Below, in pieces: positions 8,459 to 15,539 of a DNA stretch of 64,000 nucleotides. Source of the DNA: Agromyces cerinus (GTDB taxonomy: Bacteria > Actinomycetota > Actinomycetes > Actinomycetales > Microbacteriaceae); the NCBI RefSeq assembly GCF_016907835.1, contig NZ_JAFBCT010000001.1, forward strand, positions 3,844,001 to 3,908,000. The letters are read 5' to 3'. The position numbers were made by a program, and so were the translations under genes. The stretch's first letter is position 1. Every line of letters starts with the position of its first letter. The notes beneath the pieces are model-generated. The model was given only the letters and a program-made list of their open reading frames with translations. It was not told where the DNA came from and did no database searches.

Positions 8459-9717
8459 TGACCGGCGAACCCGGCGGCTCCGGGTTCTCGCGGCGGCATC
8501 TCCTGTTCGGAGGCGCCGCCGCGGCCGGAGCCGGTGCTGCGGTCGCGCTCGGCGCGTCGGCCGCGATTCGGGCGGGGAACGATGCCGCGGGTGCCGCGGG
8601 TGCGGGCGCGGGTGCCGACGGCGCCGGTGGTACCGTCTCGGAAACCGCCGTCGGCGAGGCGATCGTGCCCTTCCACGGCGTGCACCAGGCCGGCATCGAG
8701 ACGCCGCCGCAGTCGCACGCGGTCTTCATCGCGCTCGACCTGCTGCCAGAGGTCGACGCGGCGGCGCTCCGCCGCATGCTGCGGGTGCTGAGTGACGACG
8801 CCGCGCGTGTGACGCAGGGGCGCGCGCCCCTCGCCGACACCGAACCCGAGCTCGCCGAGGTGCCCGCGCGGCTCACCGTCACGTTCGGCTTCGGCCCGGG
8901 GCTCGTCGCCCGTGCCGGTGCCGAGGCCCCGAGCTGGCTGCGGCCCCTGCCACCGTTCGGCATCGACCGCCTCGACCCCCGCTGGAACGACGGCGACCTG
9001 CTGCTGCAGATCGGCGCCGACGACGCGGTCACGGTCTCGCACGCGGCGCGCATGCTGCTGAAGGATGCGCGCAGCTTCGCGGCGGTGCGCTGGACCCAAC
9101 GCGGGTTCCGCCGTGCGGCGGGATCGGAGCCCGAGGGCCGCACGATGCGCAACCTCTTCGGCCAGCTCGACGGCACCGTCAACCCGAAGCCCGGCACGGC
9201 GGACTTCGACGAGCTCGTCTGGTCGACGGGGGAACCCGCCTGGATGACCGGCGGCACCTCGATGGTGCTGCGTCGCATCGCCATGGACCTCGACGGGTGG
9301 GACCGGGTCGATCGGCCCGGGCGCGAGGCATCCGTCGGCCGCACGCTCGCCTCGGGCGCCCCGCTCACGGGCGAGCGCGAGCACGACGAGCCCGACTTCG
9401 AGGCGCTCGGCCCGGTGGGCTTCCCGGTGATCCCCGACTTCTCGCACCTGCGGCGATCGCGGAGCGACGTGCCGGGGGAGCGCATCCACCGCCGCGGGTA
9501 CAACTACGACGAGGCGCCGGCCGGGGCATCCGTGTCGGATGCGGGGCTGCTCTTCGCCTCGTTCCAGGCCGACGTCGACCGGCAGTACGTGCCGATCCAG
9601 CGGCGACTCGACGAGCTCGACCTGCTCAACGAGTGGACGACGCCCGTGGGGTCGGCGGTGTTCGCGATTCCGCCGGGCTGCGCCGAGGGAGGCTACATCG
9701 GGGACACGCTCGTGTGA
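8458..9717 (+). CDS. Tat-exported Dyp-type heme peroxidase
   Basis: A 419-residue protein with a twin-arginine signal (FSRRHLLFGGAAAAG) and the Dyp-type peroxidase fold. The signature GxxDG is visible as FGQLDGTVNPK (about residues 238-248). The proximal heme histidine is probably in FSHLRRS, and the distal arginine in HRRGYNYDE. It belongs to the EfeB/DtpA-like group, which uses hydrogen peroxide outside the membrane. In Streptomyces lividans the homologue DtpA works with a PCu(A)C-type chaperone in copper delivery, matching the gene order here (established for that species; inference here). Confidence 0.93.
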   Translation: MTGEPGGSGFSRRHLLFGGAAAAGAGAAVALGASAAIRAGNDAAGAAGAGAGADGAGGTVSETAVGEAIVPFHGVHQAGIETPPQSHAVFIALDLLPEVDAAALRRMLRVLSDDAARVTQGRAPLADTEPELAEVPARLTVTFGFGPGLVARAGAEAPSWLRPLPPFGIDRLDPRWNDGDLLLQIGADDAVTVSHAARMLLKDARSFAAVRWTQRGFRRAAGSEPEGRTMRNLFGQLDGTVNPKPGTADFDELVWSTGEPAWMTGGTSMVLRRIAMDLDGWDRVDRPGREASVGRTLASGAPLTGEREHDEPDFEALGPVGFPVIPDFSHLRRSRSDVPGERIHRRGYNYDEAPAGASVSDAGLLFASFQADVDRQYVPIQRRLDELDLLNEWTTPVGSAVFAIPPGCAEGGYIGDTLV

Positions 9718-9720
9718 GCC

Positions 9721-10251
9721 TCATCGCTCGTCGGGCTCGGAGCGAGGAGGCGGTGCGAGGTCGACGACCCAGTCGTTCGTGTGCAGCACGAGACCGGGCT
9801 TCACCTCGAACGCCTCCTCGCCGAGCAGGCGGAAGCCCGCCTTGCGGCAGACGGCGTTCGACGGCGGATTGTCGACCCGAGGGTACGCGTGCACGGGCAG
9901 CACCTCGCCAGCGGCGCGCGCGGCGTCGAGCATCGCGATGACCGCGGCCGGGGCGATGCCCTTGCCGCGGTACTCGGCCTCGACCGACCAGCCGGCCTCG
10001 AGGGCGGGCTCGCCGTGCCAGTCGTGCTGCCAGTAGCCGACGACGCCGACGCCCTCGGGGTGCCCCGGGATCGCGATGCGGAACTGGTGGGCCGTGCCCT
10101 CGCGCTGCAGGCGAAGGTACCGCTCGTGCCGGGCGAGCACCTGCTCGTCGTTCTCGGGGCCGCCGAGCTGGTCCATGAGTTCGTGCGTGTTCGCGCGGTG
10201 CAGCAGCGCGAGGTCGTCGTCGGACCAGGGGTGCAGCTCGATGTCGGGCAT
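9721..10251 (-). CDS. GNAT family N-acetyltransferase
   Basis: A 176-residue cytosolic acyltransferase of the RimJ/RimL-like GNAT type. The acetyl-CoA pyrophosphate loop is visible as EAEYRGKGIAPAAVIAMLDAAR (about residues 102-122). Downstream are VHAYPRVDNPPSNAVCRKAGFRLLGEEAF, typical of strand 6 and helix 4. The acceptor substrate is unknown. It is convergent with the peroxidase gene with only three bases between the stop codons. Confidence 0.9.
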   Translation of the reverse strand: MPDIELHPWSDDDLALLHRANTHELMDQLGGPENDEQVLARHERYLRLQREGTAHQFRIAIPGHPEGVGVVGYWQHDWHGEPALEAGWSVEAEYRGKGIAPAAVIAMLDAARAAGEVLPVHAYPRVDNPPSNAVCRKAGFRLLGEEAFEVKPGLVLHTNDWVVDLAPPPRSEPDER

Positions 10252-10290
10252 GCCCTCATCACACCACTGCCCGCCGACACGAATGCAGGA

Positions 10291-10318
10291 GGGCGGCGCC
10301 CCGGGGGAGGCGCCGCCC
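10291..10318 (-). terminator. Terminator downstream of the padR gene
   Basis: Ten-base stem: GGGCGGCGCC (10291-10300) pairs with GGCGCCGCCC (10309-10318) over an 8-nt loop. It lies just after the stop of the DUF4097-padR operon on the minus strand. Confidence 0.6.
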
Positions 10319-10364
10319 GGTTCAGGGCCCGTCGGGGTCTGGGCCCGCCGGGGTTCGGGGCCGG

Positions 10365-11021
10365 CTAGTGATCGCCGAGGGTGGCGAGCACGTCGGCGCG
10401 CACCTGCGCGAGGCGTGCCCGCAGCAGGGTGACCGTCTCGGGGGTGACCCGACCGCGGCTCGCCCGCGTGCGCAGGTCGGTGCGCAGCTGCTGGCGGAAC
10501 TCGCTCAGCACGAGGTCGGCCTCGTGCACTGCGCGACTCGTCTCAGCGCGGGCGTCGCCGCCCCATGACGTCGAGGCACCGGCGCCACTGGCAGTGCCCG
10601 CGGATGACGCGGAGGTCTTCGTCGACGCGCGCTTGGCCTCTCGGGCGGCGCTCGCGAGCTCGGCGCGGAGCGACCGCATCGCGTCGTTGACCTCGGCCCG
10701 CACGCCGTCGGCGAGCCGGCGCACCGAGTCGGTGACCTCGTTCTCGATGCCGTCGAGTTCGTCGCGCCGTGCCTCGAGCTCGGCGCGACCGGCATCCGTG
10801 ATCTCGTAGACGGTCTTGCGACCGTCGGCGGACTTCGAGACGAGGCCCTCCTCCTCGAGCTTCGAGAGCCGCGGGTAGATCGTGCCGGCGCTCGGGCTGT
10901 AGGTGCCGCCGAAGCGGTCGGAGAGCGCCTGGATCAGCTCGTAGCCGTGTCGTGGCTGCTCGTCGAGCAGGGCGAGCAGGTAGAGCCGCAGGCTGCCGTG
11001 GGCGAAGACGGGCGGAGTCAT
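10365..11021 (-). CDS. PadR family transcriptional regulator
   Basis: A 218-residue regulator. The N-terminal winged helix is clear: LRLYLLALLDEQPRHGYELIQALSDRF, SPSAGTIYPRLSKLEEEGLV and the wing DGRKTVYEITDAGRAEL (to about residue 75). A long charged helical C-terminal region follows, ending with a second coiled stretch (RVTPETVTLLRARLAQVRADVLATLGDH). Its ATG overlaps the stop of the DUF4097 gene (ATGA), so the two are cotranscribed. The twin palindromes upstream of that operon are the likely autoregulatory operator. Confidence 0.92.
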   Translation of the reverse strand: MTPPVFAHGSLRLYLLALLDEQPRHGYELIQALSDRFGGTYSPSAGTIYPRLSKLEEEGLVSKSADGRKTVYEITDAGRAELEARRDELDGIENEVTDSVRRLADGVRAEVNDAMRSLRAELASAAREAKRASTKTSASSAGTASGAGASTSWGGDARAETSRAVHEADLVLSEFRQQLRTDLRTRASRGRVTPETVTLLRARLAQVRADVLATLGDH

Positions 11022-11908
11022 GCGGATGCCTCGTCGTCGCTCGCGCCCGAACCGGTCGCCGCGTCGCCGCGGCTCGCGCCCGAGGCATCCGCTGTCGTGC
11101 TCGCCTTCTCGCGGCGCATGACCGAGATCGATCCCGAGACGCTGTTCGCGCCGAGGTCGAGCCAGGTGCCCGAGAGTTCGCCGGTGACGCGCTCGAAGCC
11201 TTTGCCCAGCATGCCCTTGATGGTCGTGTCGTCGATGAGCACCGTGCCGCCGACGGTGTTGATGCGGTAGCGGGCGCCGGACCCGGGGGCGAAGCGCACC
11301 GTGAGGTCGCCCGCGACGGTGTTCGTGTCGATGCGGTCGGGGGTGCTGAATGCGTCGAGGATCATGTTGCCCGAGACCGTGTCGGCGTTGAACGAGCGGA
11401 TGTCTCCGGTGGCGACGACGTCGCCCGACACGGAGTGCGCGGTGATGCGGCCCGTGTGGTTGCCGGCCGAGACCTCGCCCGAGACGGTCGAGAGTTCGAC
11501 GTCGCCCTCGTGGTTGTCGAGCACGAGGTCGCCCGAGACGGTCGAGAGCTTGGCGTCGGTCGTGAAGCCCGAGACGAGTGCGTCGCCCGAGACCATGCCG
11601 AGCTTCATGACGACATGGCGCGGGGCGAGGATGGACACCTCTGCCTTCGCATTGCCGGCCCAGCCCTTGAAGACGTCGATGAAGTTGTCCCACCGCAGTT
11701 GCGGGTGGTCGATCTCGAGGGAGTCGCCGTCGATCTCGATCTTCAGGTCTTTGCCGGTGACGTTGGAGACCTCGATGCGGGCGCCGGGCTCGTCGTGGGC
11801 GATCACGTCGACCTTGCCGCCGATGAGGCTGACCTTGAGCTTGCGAACCAGTTCGAGGTCGATGACCCGGGTCTCTCCGGGGTTGATGACCCACTTCTCG
11901 ATGGACAT
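11018..11908 (-). CDS. DUF4097 beta-strand repeat protein
   Basis: A 296-residue protein without signal peptide or membrane segment. It carries the DUF4097 (adhesin-like toastrack) beta-helical repeat: recurring strands with VSGD/VSGE turns (SGDALVSG, TVSGDLVLDN, TVSGEVSAGN, SVSGDVVATG, TVSGNMILDA, TVAGDLTV). Start is the ATG at 11908, with AAGGAG seven bases before it. In actinobacteria this family is often encoded beside a PadR regulator, as here; its molecular role is unknown. The C-terminal 30 residues are a low-complexity Ala/Ser/Asp tail. Confidence 0.9.
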   Translation of the reverse strand: MSIEKWVINPGETRVIDLELVRKLKVSLIGGKVDVIAHDEPGARIEVSNVTGKDLKIEIDGDSLEIDHPQLRWDNFIDVFKGWAGNAKAEVSILAPRHVVMKLGMVSGDALVSGFTTDAKLSTVSGDLVLDNHEGDVELSTVSGEVSAGNHTGRITAHSVSGDVVATGDIRSFNADTVSGNMILDAFSTPDRIDTNTVAGDLTVRFAPGSGARYRINTVGGTVLIDDTTIKGMLGKGFERVTGELSGTWLDLGANSVSGSISVMRREKASTTADASGASRGDAATGSGASDDEASA

Positions 11909-11947
11909 GCGGTGCTCCTTCTGTCGCGGTTGCGTTCTGTGCGGGGT

Positions 11948-11967
11948 GCGGATGCCGCGGCATCCGC
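11948..11967. repeat. Perfect 20-bp palindrome of the GGATGCC word
   Basis: GCGGATGCCGCGGCATCCGC is a perfect palindrome lying between the DUF4097 start and the PadR operators. It is made of the word CGGATGCC and its reverse complement, which recurs throughout the window; an identical copy lies in coding sequence at 44873-44892. It could form a cruciform or hairpin in the 5' leader of the DUF4097-padR transcript. Confidence 0.7.
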
Positions 11968-11984
11968 TGCCCTCGAAACCTGTG

Positions 11985-12027
11985 ACGCGATATATCGCGT
12001 ATCTGATGAGAACACGATATATCGCGT
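11985..12027. promoter_or_regulatory. Twin palindromic operators, probably for PadR
   Basis: A perfect 16-bp palindrome ACGCGATATATCGCGT (11985-12000) is followed 27 bp on by a second copy, ACACGATATATCGCGT (12012-12027), with one mismatch. A 27-bp spacing is not a whole number of helical turns. They sit 77-119 bp upstream of the DUF4097 start in the control region shared with the divergent tipA gene. AT-centred palindromes are typical PadR targets; binding by the PadR encoded in this operon is inference. Confidence 0.75.
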
Positions 12028-12175
12028 TTGCGCGCAATGCAAGTCGCCGGTTCCAGCGGAGATACGATCCGGCGCGCCGAGTGCGGCTCGATCGGCGCGG
12101 GGTGGCGGATCGTATATCCGCGGGAATGACTCGCCGAGGTTGGGGGGAGCGGCCGGGGGCCGGATGCCCCGGTGC

Positions 12176-12206
12176 TTGACATTGACGCAGCGTCAACCTC
12201 TACCGT
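12176..12206 (+). promoter_or_regulatory. MerR-type promoter of the tipA-like gene
   Basis: TTGACA (12176-12181) and TACCGT (12201-12206) are separated by 19 bp, the over-long spacer characteristic of promoters activated by MerR proteins. The spacer contains the perfect dyad TTGACGC-A-GCGTCAA (12182-12196), the expected MerR binding site. The gene directly downstream encodes a MerR protein, so positive autoregulation is very likely. The full 11909-12262 gap between the divergent genes holds this promoter, the PadR operators, an imperfect inverted repeat at 12105-12121 and little else. Confidence 0.85.
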
Positions 12207-12262
12207 GGCAGATGCGGGGCGCGAACGCCCCGATCACGAGAGACACGAGAGAGGAGCACGCC

Positions 12263-13021
12263 GTGGACTGGTCGATCCAGGAGATCGCGAAGCTCGCCGG
12301 CACGACGAGCCGCACGCTGCGTCACTACGACGACATCGGGCTGCTCGCCCCGACGCGCATCGGCTCGAACGGCTATCGCCACTACGACGACGCCGCGCTC
12401 GTGCGCCTGCAGCGCATCCTGCTGCTGAGGGAGCTCGGGCTCGGCCTCCCCGCGATCGGCGACGTGCTCGACCGCGAGGCGAGCGCCCCCCACGCGCTGC
12501 GCAGTCACCTCGAGTGGCTGCGCGGCGAGCAGCAACGGCTGGCGCGGCAGGTCGCGTCGGTCGAGCACACCATCGATGCATTGGAAGGAGGTGAACGACT
12601 CATGGCGGAGAACATGTTCGACGGCTTCGACCACACCCAGTACAAGGAGGAGGTCGAGGAGCGTTGGGGCACGGACGCGTATGCGAAGAGCGACGCCTGG
12701 TGGCGCTCGATGAGCGCCGACGAGAAGGCGGCATGGCAGCAGCGGATGTCGCAGCTGGGCCGTGACTGGATCGCGGCGTTCGAGCGGGGTATCGACCCCG
12801 CGGGCGACGAGGCGCAGGCGCTCGCGCAGCGGCAGTTCGACTGGCTGCGCGGCATTCCGGGCACGCCCGGCGGCGGCGGTGCGGGCCCGAGCAAGGAGTA
12901 CTTCCTCGGTCTCGCCGAGATGTACGTGGCCGATGAGCGCTTCGGCGCGAACTACGGCGGCCAGGCGGGTGCCGAGTTCGTGCGGGACGCGATGACCGCG
13001 TACGCGGAGCGCGAGCTCTAG
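12263..13021 (+). CDS. tipA: TipA-like MerR regulator with TipAS ligand domain
   Basis: A 252-residue regulator starting at GTG after GAGAGGAG. Residues 1-70 form the MerR winged helix (WSIQEIAKLAGTTSRTLRHYDDIGLLAPTRIGSNGYRHYDDAALVRLQRI). A dimerisation coiled coil runs to about residue 113, followed by the TipAS domain (FDHTQYKEEVEERWG, WWRSMSADEKAAWQQRM, then YVADERFGANYGGQAGAEFVRDAMTAY). TipAS domains trap hydrophobic and thiopeptide antibiotics and activate the gene's own promoter in Streptomyces. The gene has a MerR-type promoter and, inside it, a near-perfect ribosome site with ATG at the exact domain junction, so it probably makes two proteins (see separate entry). Confidence 0.93.
   Translation: MDWSIQEIAKLAGTTSRTLRHYDDIGLLAPTRIGSNGYRHYDDAALVRLQRILLLRELGLGLPAIGDVLDREASAPHALRSHLEWLRGEQQRLARQVASVEHTIDALEGGERLMAENMFDGFDHTQYKEEVEERWGTDAYAKSDAWWRSMSADEKAAWQQRMSQLGRDWIAAFERGIDPAGDEAQALAQRQFDWLRGIPGTPGGGGAGPSKEYFLGLAEMYVADERFGANYGGQAGAEFVRDAMTAYAEREL
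12585..13021 (+). CDS. Internal start giving free TipAS domain
   Basis: AAGGAGGTGA (12585-12594), an essentially perfect anti-16S match, precedes the in-frame ATG at 12602 by 7 bases. Translation from there yields a 139-residue protein (MAENMFDGF...) that is exactly the TipAS ligand-binding domain without the DNA-binding half. In Streptomyces lividans the tipA gene produces TipAS from an internal start in this same way. The ribosome site is stronger than that of the full-length GTG start, so the free domain could be the more abundant product. Confidence 0.8.
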
Positions 13022-13047
13022 CGCTTCGTCGCCTCCGACGCGGAGGT

Positions 13048-13087
13048 GCAGTCGCCCCCGAGGTGTCCCGACCTCGGGGGCGACTGC
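13048..13087. terminator. Bidirectional terminator between tipA and yczE
   Basis: A perfect 17-bp stem: 13048-13064 (GCAGTCGCCCCCGAGGT) pairs with 13071-13087 over the 6-nt loop GTCCCG. It lies between the convergent tipA and yczE genes and can serve both. Confidence 0.85.
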
Positions 13088-13100
13088 CGTCTCAGCGCGG

Positions 13101-13820
13101 TCAGGCCGCGGGCTCGGCGGATGGCACGGAGGCGACGGATGGCGCGGGCGCCGCGGCATCCGCCGGCTCGACGTTCGGCTCGGTCGGCGTCGTGACCGCA
13201 GGGCGCTTGATCGCGAACATCGGGATCGTGATCCCGCACAGCGGGCCGACGAGCAGCGCGAAGGCGACGGTGCCGATGCCGACGTTGCCGCCGAGCGCCC
13301 AGCCGACCGCGAGCACGACGAGTTCGATGCCGGTGCGCACGATCCAGATCTTCCAGCCGGTGACGCGGTGCAGGCCCGTCATGAGGCCGTCGCGCGGGCC
13401 GGGGCCGAAGTGCGCGCCGATGTAGAGGCCGGTGGCGATGGCGAGCACGACGATGCCGGCGGGCAGCAGCAGCACGCGCACCCAGAGGTCGAGGCCCGGC
13501 GGGATGAGCCAGAGGCCGAGGTCGGCCGCGGGGCCGACGAGCAGCGCGTTCATGACGGTGCCGAAGCCGAGTCGTTGCCGCAGCGGGATCCAGAGCAGCA
13601 GCACGATGCCGCTCAGGATCACGGTGATGAGCCCGAAACCGAGGTTCGTCTGCTTCGCGATGCCCTGGGTCAGCACGTCCCACGGGGCGACGCCGAGCTC
13701 CCCGCGCACGATGAGGGCGATGCCGATGCCGTAGAAGAGCAGGCCCACGAAGAGCTGGACGAATCGGCGCACGAGCACGGGCGTCGGATCGGGGGAGGCG
13801 AAGCGGATGGAGCGGGGCAT
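13101..13820 (-). CDS. yczE: YczE-type integral membrane protein
   Basis: A 239-residue membrane protein with five hydrophobic segments. YczE family features include RRFVQLFVGLLFYGIGIALIVRGELGVAPWDVLTQGIA and GAHFGPGPRDGLMTGLHRVTGWKIWIVRTGIE. The C-terminus is an Ala/Pro-rich cytosolic tail. Its function is unknown; in Bacillus yczE lies beside a MocR gene (ycxD), and the same divergent pairing occurs here. An upstream ATG (13838) exists in frame, but TTGCGA-17 bp-TTGGAT ends six bases before the ATG at 13820, so that start, on a leaderless mRNA, is preferred. Confidence 0.85.
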   Translation of the reverse strand: MPRSIRFASPDPTPVLVRRFVQLFVGLLFYGIGIALIVRGELGVAPWDVLTQGIAKQTNLGFGLITVILSGIVLLLWIPLRQRLGFGTVMNALLVGPAADLGLWLIPPGLDLWVRVLLLPAGIVVLAIATGLYIGAHFGPGPRDGLMTGLHRVTGWKIWIVRTGIELVVLAVGWALGGNVGIGTVAFALLVGPLCGITIPMFAIKRPAVTTPTEPNVEPADAAAPAPSVASVPSAEPAA

Positions 13821-13826
13821 GCTGCA

Positions 13827-13876
13827 ATCCAATTGCATGATTGGCCTGTTCGCAAAGAGCCAATTCGTCTAAAGTG
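13827..13876. promoter_or_regulatory. Shared control region of yczE and the MocR gene
   Basis: Minus strand: TTGCGA (13850-13855), 17-bp spacer and TTGGAT (13827-13832), six bases before the yczE ATG. Plus strand: TAAAGT (13870-13875), seven bases before the MocR ATG. CCAAT half-sites form an inverted repeat CCAAT-TGCATG-ATTGG (13829-13844), overlapping the yczE -10 and spacer, plus a third CCAAT at 13859-13863. MocR regulators typically bind such mixed direct/inverted repeats, so these are the likely operators. Confidence 0.65.
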
Positions 13877-13882
13877 GCTCGC

Positions 13883-15325
13883 ATGGCGGAGTCCACACTG
13901 ACGGCACGGGCACTCGAGAACCTGCTCGGCGACTGGCGCACGGGCGCCGGCAGCGCGTATCACGCGCTCGCCGAGCGCATCCGGCTGCTCGTGCTCGACG
14001 GGCGCATTCCCGTCGACACCCGGCTGCCGGCCGAACGCGATCTCGCCGAGCGCCTCGGGCTCAGCCGCACGACCGTGACCGCCGCGTACGGGCATCTGCG
14101 CGGGCAGGGCCTCGTGCTGAGCGTGCGCGGCTCGGGCAGTGTCGCGCGATTGCCCGGTGCGCCGTCCATCCTGCCCCCGGCTCCGGCCGCCGACTACATC
14201 GACTTCTCGAAGGCGGCTCCGCCCGCTCTGCCCTGGCTGCCAGATCTCGCCCGGCAGGCCGTCGAAGACCTGCCCGAGCATCTCGGCGACGCGGGATTCG
14301 ACCCGATCGGCACGCCGGCGCTGCGCGCTGCCATCGCCGATCGCTATACGGCGCGCGGGCTCCCGACGACGCCCGAGCAGATCATGGTCACGATCGGCGC
14401 GCAGCACGCGATCGCCCTGCTCTCGCGGGCGCTCGTCGGTCGCGGCGACCGGGCGATCATCGAGGCGCCGACGTATCCGCACGCCTACGAGGCGCTCCGG
14501 GCCGCCGGTGCCCGGCTCGTGCCGGTCGGGGTCTCGCCTCGCGACCCCGCCGATCCGGCCGGCCGGGCCGAATCCGAAGCGCTCGTGCGCGCGATCGGGC
14601 ACTCCAACCCCGTCGCCGCCTACCTGATGCCCGACTTCCAGAACCCCACGGGGCGCTCCTTGAGCGCCGAGGCGCGCGAGCGCGTGCTCGACGCGGCTGC
14701 CCGCCAGGGCACCGTCATCGTCGCCGACGAGACGACCGGCGAACTCGACATCGACCGCGCGGAGTCGTTGCTGCCGATGGCCGCCTACGGCCCGGCGATC
14801 ATGGTGGGCTCGGTCGGCAAGACCGTCTGGGGCGGCGTGCGCGTGGGCTGGATCCGCGCCGACCGACCCCTCATCCGTCGTCTGCTCGCCGTGCGGTCGC
14901 CCGGCGACCTCGGCACGCCGATCATCGAGCAGCTGCTCGTCACTCGCGCCCTGCCGCACATGGACGACATCCTCGACCTCCGCCGCGAACAGCTCCGCGC
15001 GGGGCGCGACCGGCTCGAGGGGCTGCTCGCGCACGCGTTCCCCGAGTGGCAGGTGCCGCACGTCGACGGCGGCATCGTGACGTGGGTCGGTCTCGGGGCC
15101 GCGGTGAGCTCCCAGCTCGCACTCGCCGCGCGCTCGCAGGGACTCATCATCGCCGCCGGGCCGAGGTTCGGCATCGACGGCGCCTTCGAGCGATTCCTGC
15201 GGCTGCCCATCTGCTATCCGGCCGAGACGATGGATGCCGCGGTGCAGGCGCTCTCTCGCGCCTGGCGCTCGCTGTCTGGGGCGGCGCCCGTGCCCGACCA
15301 GAGCCTGCTCGCCTCGGTGATCTGA
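13883..15325 (+). CDS. MocR-type regulator (GntR helix-turn-helix plus aminotransferase fold)
   Basis: A 480-residue PLP-dependent transcription factor. An N-terminal GntR winged helix (about residues 20-95: YHALAERIRLLVLDGRIPVDTRLPAERDLAERLGLSRTTVTAAYGHLRGQGLV) is linked to a fold-type I aminotransferase domain (ITIGAQHAIALLSRALVGRGDRAIIEAPTYP, MPDFQNPTGRSL). The PLP lysine is in SVGKTVWGG. Start is the ATG seven bases after TAAAGT; the frame is open further upstream, but the promoter position decides. It is divergent from yczE, which it probably controls. Confidence 0.92.
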   Translation: MAESTLTARALENLLGDWRTGAGSAYHALAERIRLLVLDGRIPVDTRLPAERDLAERLGLSRTTVTAAYGHLRGQGLVLSVRGSGSVARLPGAPSILPPAPAADYIDFSKAAPPALPWLPDLARQAVEDLPEHLGDAGFDPIGTPALRAAIADRYTARGLPTTPEQIMVTIGAQHAIALLSRALVGRGDRAIIEAPTYPHAYEALRAAGARLVPVGVSPRDPADPAGRAESEALVRAIGHSNPVAAYLMPDFQNPTGRSLSAEARERVLDAAARQGTVIVADETTGELDIDRAESLLPMAAYGPAIMVGSVGKTVWGGVRVGWIRADRPLIRRLLAVRSPGDLGTPIIEQLLVTRALPHMDDILDLRREQLRAGRDRLEGLLAHAFPEWQVPHVDGGIVTWVGLGAAVSSQLALAARSQGLIIAAGPRFGIDGAFERFLRLPICYPAETMDAAVQALSRAWRSLSGAAPVPDQSLLASVI

Positions 15326-15371
15326 GCCGTCGAGCGCCTGAGCAGCGAGGCCGGCCGCGCGGAACGGAGTG

Positions 15372-15409
15372 CGGGGCGGCTCGACGACTGCGCTCGTCGG
15401 GCCGCCCCG
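15372..15409 (+). terminator. Terminator after the MocR gene
   Basis: CGGGGCGGC (15372-15380) pairs with GCCGCCCCG (15401-15409); one T-G wobble and the inner CGACGA/TCGTCG complete a 16-bp stem over a CTGCGC loop. No T tract. Confidence 0.75.
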
Positions 15410-15439
15410 ACCGGCCGCGGTGCGGGCACACCGGGCCTG

Positions 15440-15465
15440 CCGTGCCGCACGGGTCTGCGGCACGG
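15440..15465. terminator. Second hairpin between convergent genes
   Basis: CCGTGCCGCA (15440-15449) pairs perfectly with TGCGGCACGG (15456-15465) over a 6-nt loop. It lies between the MocR gene and the convergent surface-protein gene. Confidence 0.6.
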
Positions 15466-15500
15466 AGTCTGTGGGGCAGTGATCTGCCCGGGGGTGCGAG

Positions 15501-15526
15501 CCCGGCGCCGGTAGGGCGGCGCCGGG
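15501..15526 (-). terminator. Terminator of the chaplin-like surface protein gene
   Basis: CCCGGCGCC (15501-15509) pairs with GGCGCCGGG (15518-15526) over an 8-nt loop, 14 bases past the stop codon of the minus-strand gene. Confidence 0.7.
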
Positions 15527-15539
15527 CCCATCCCGTTCG

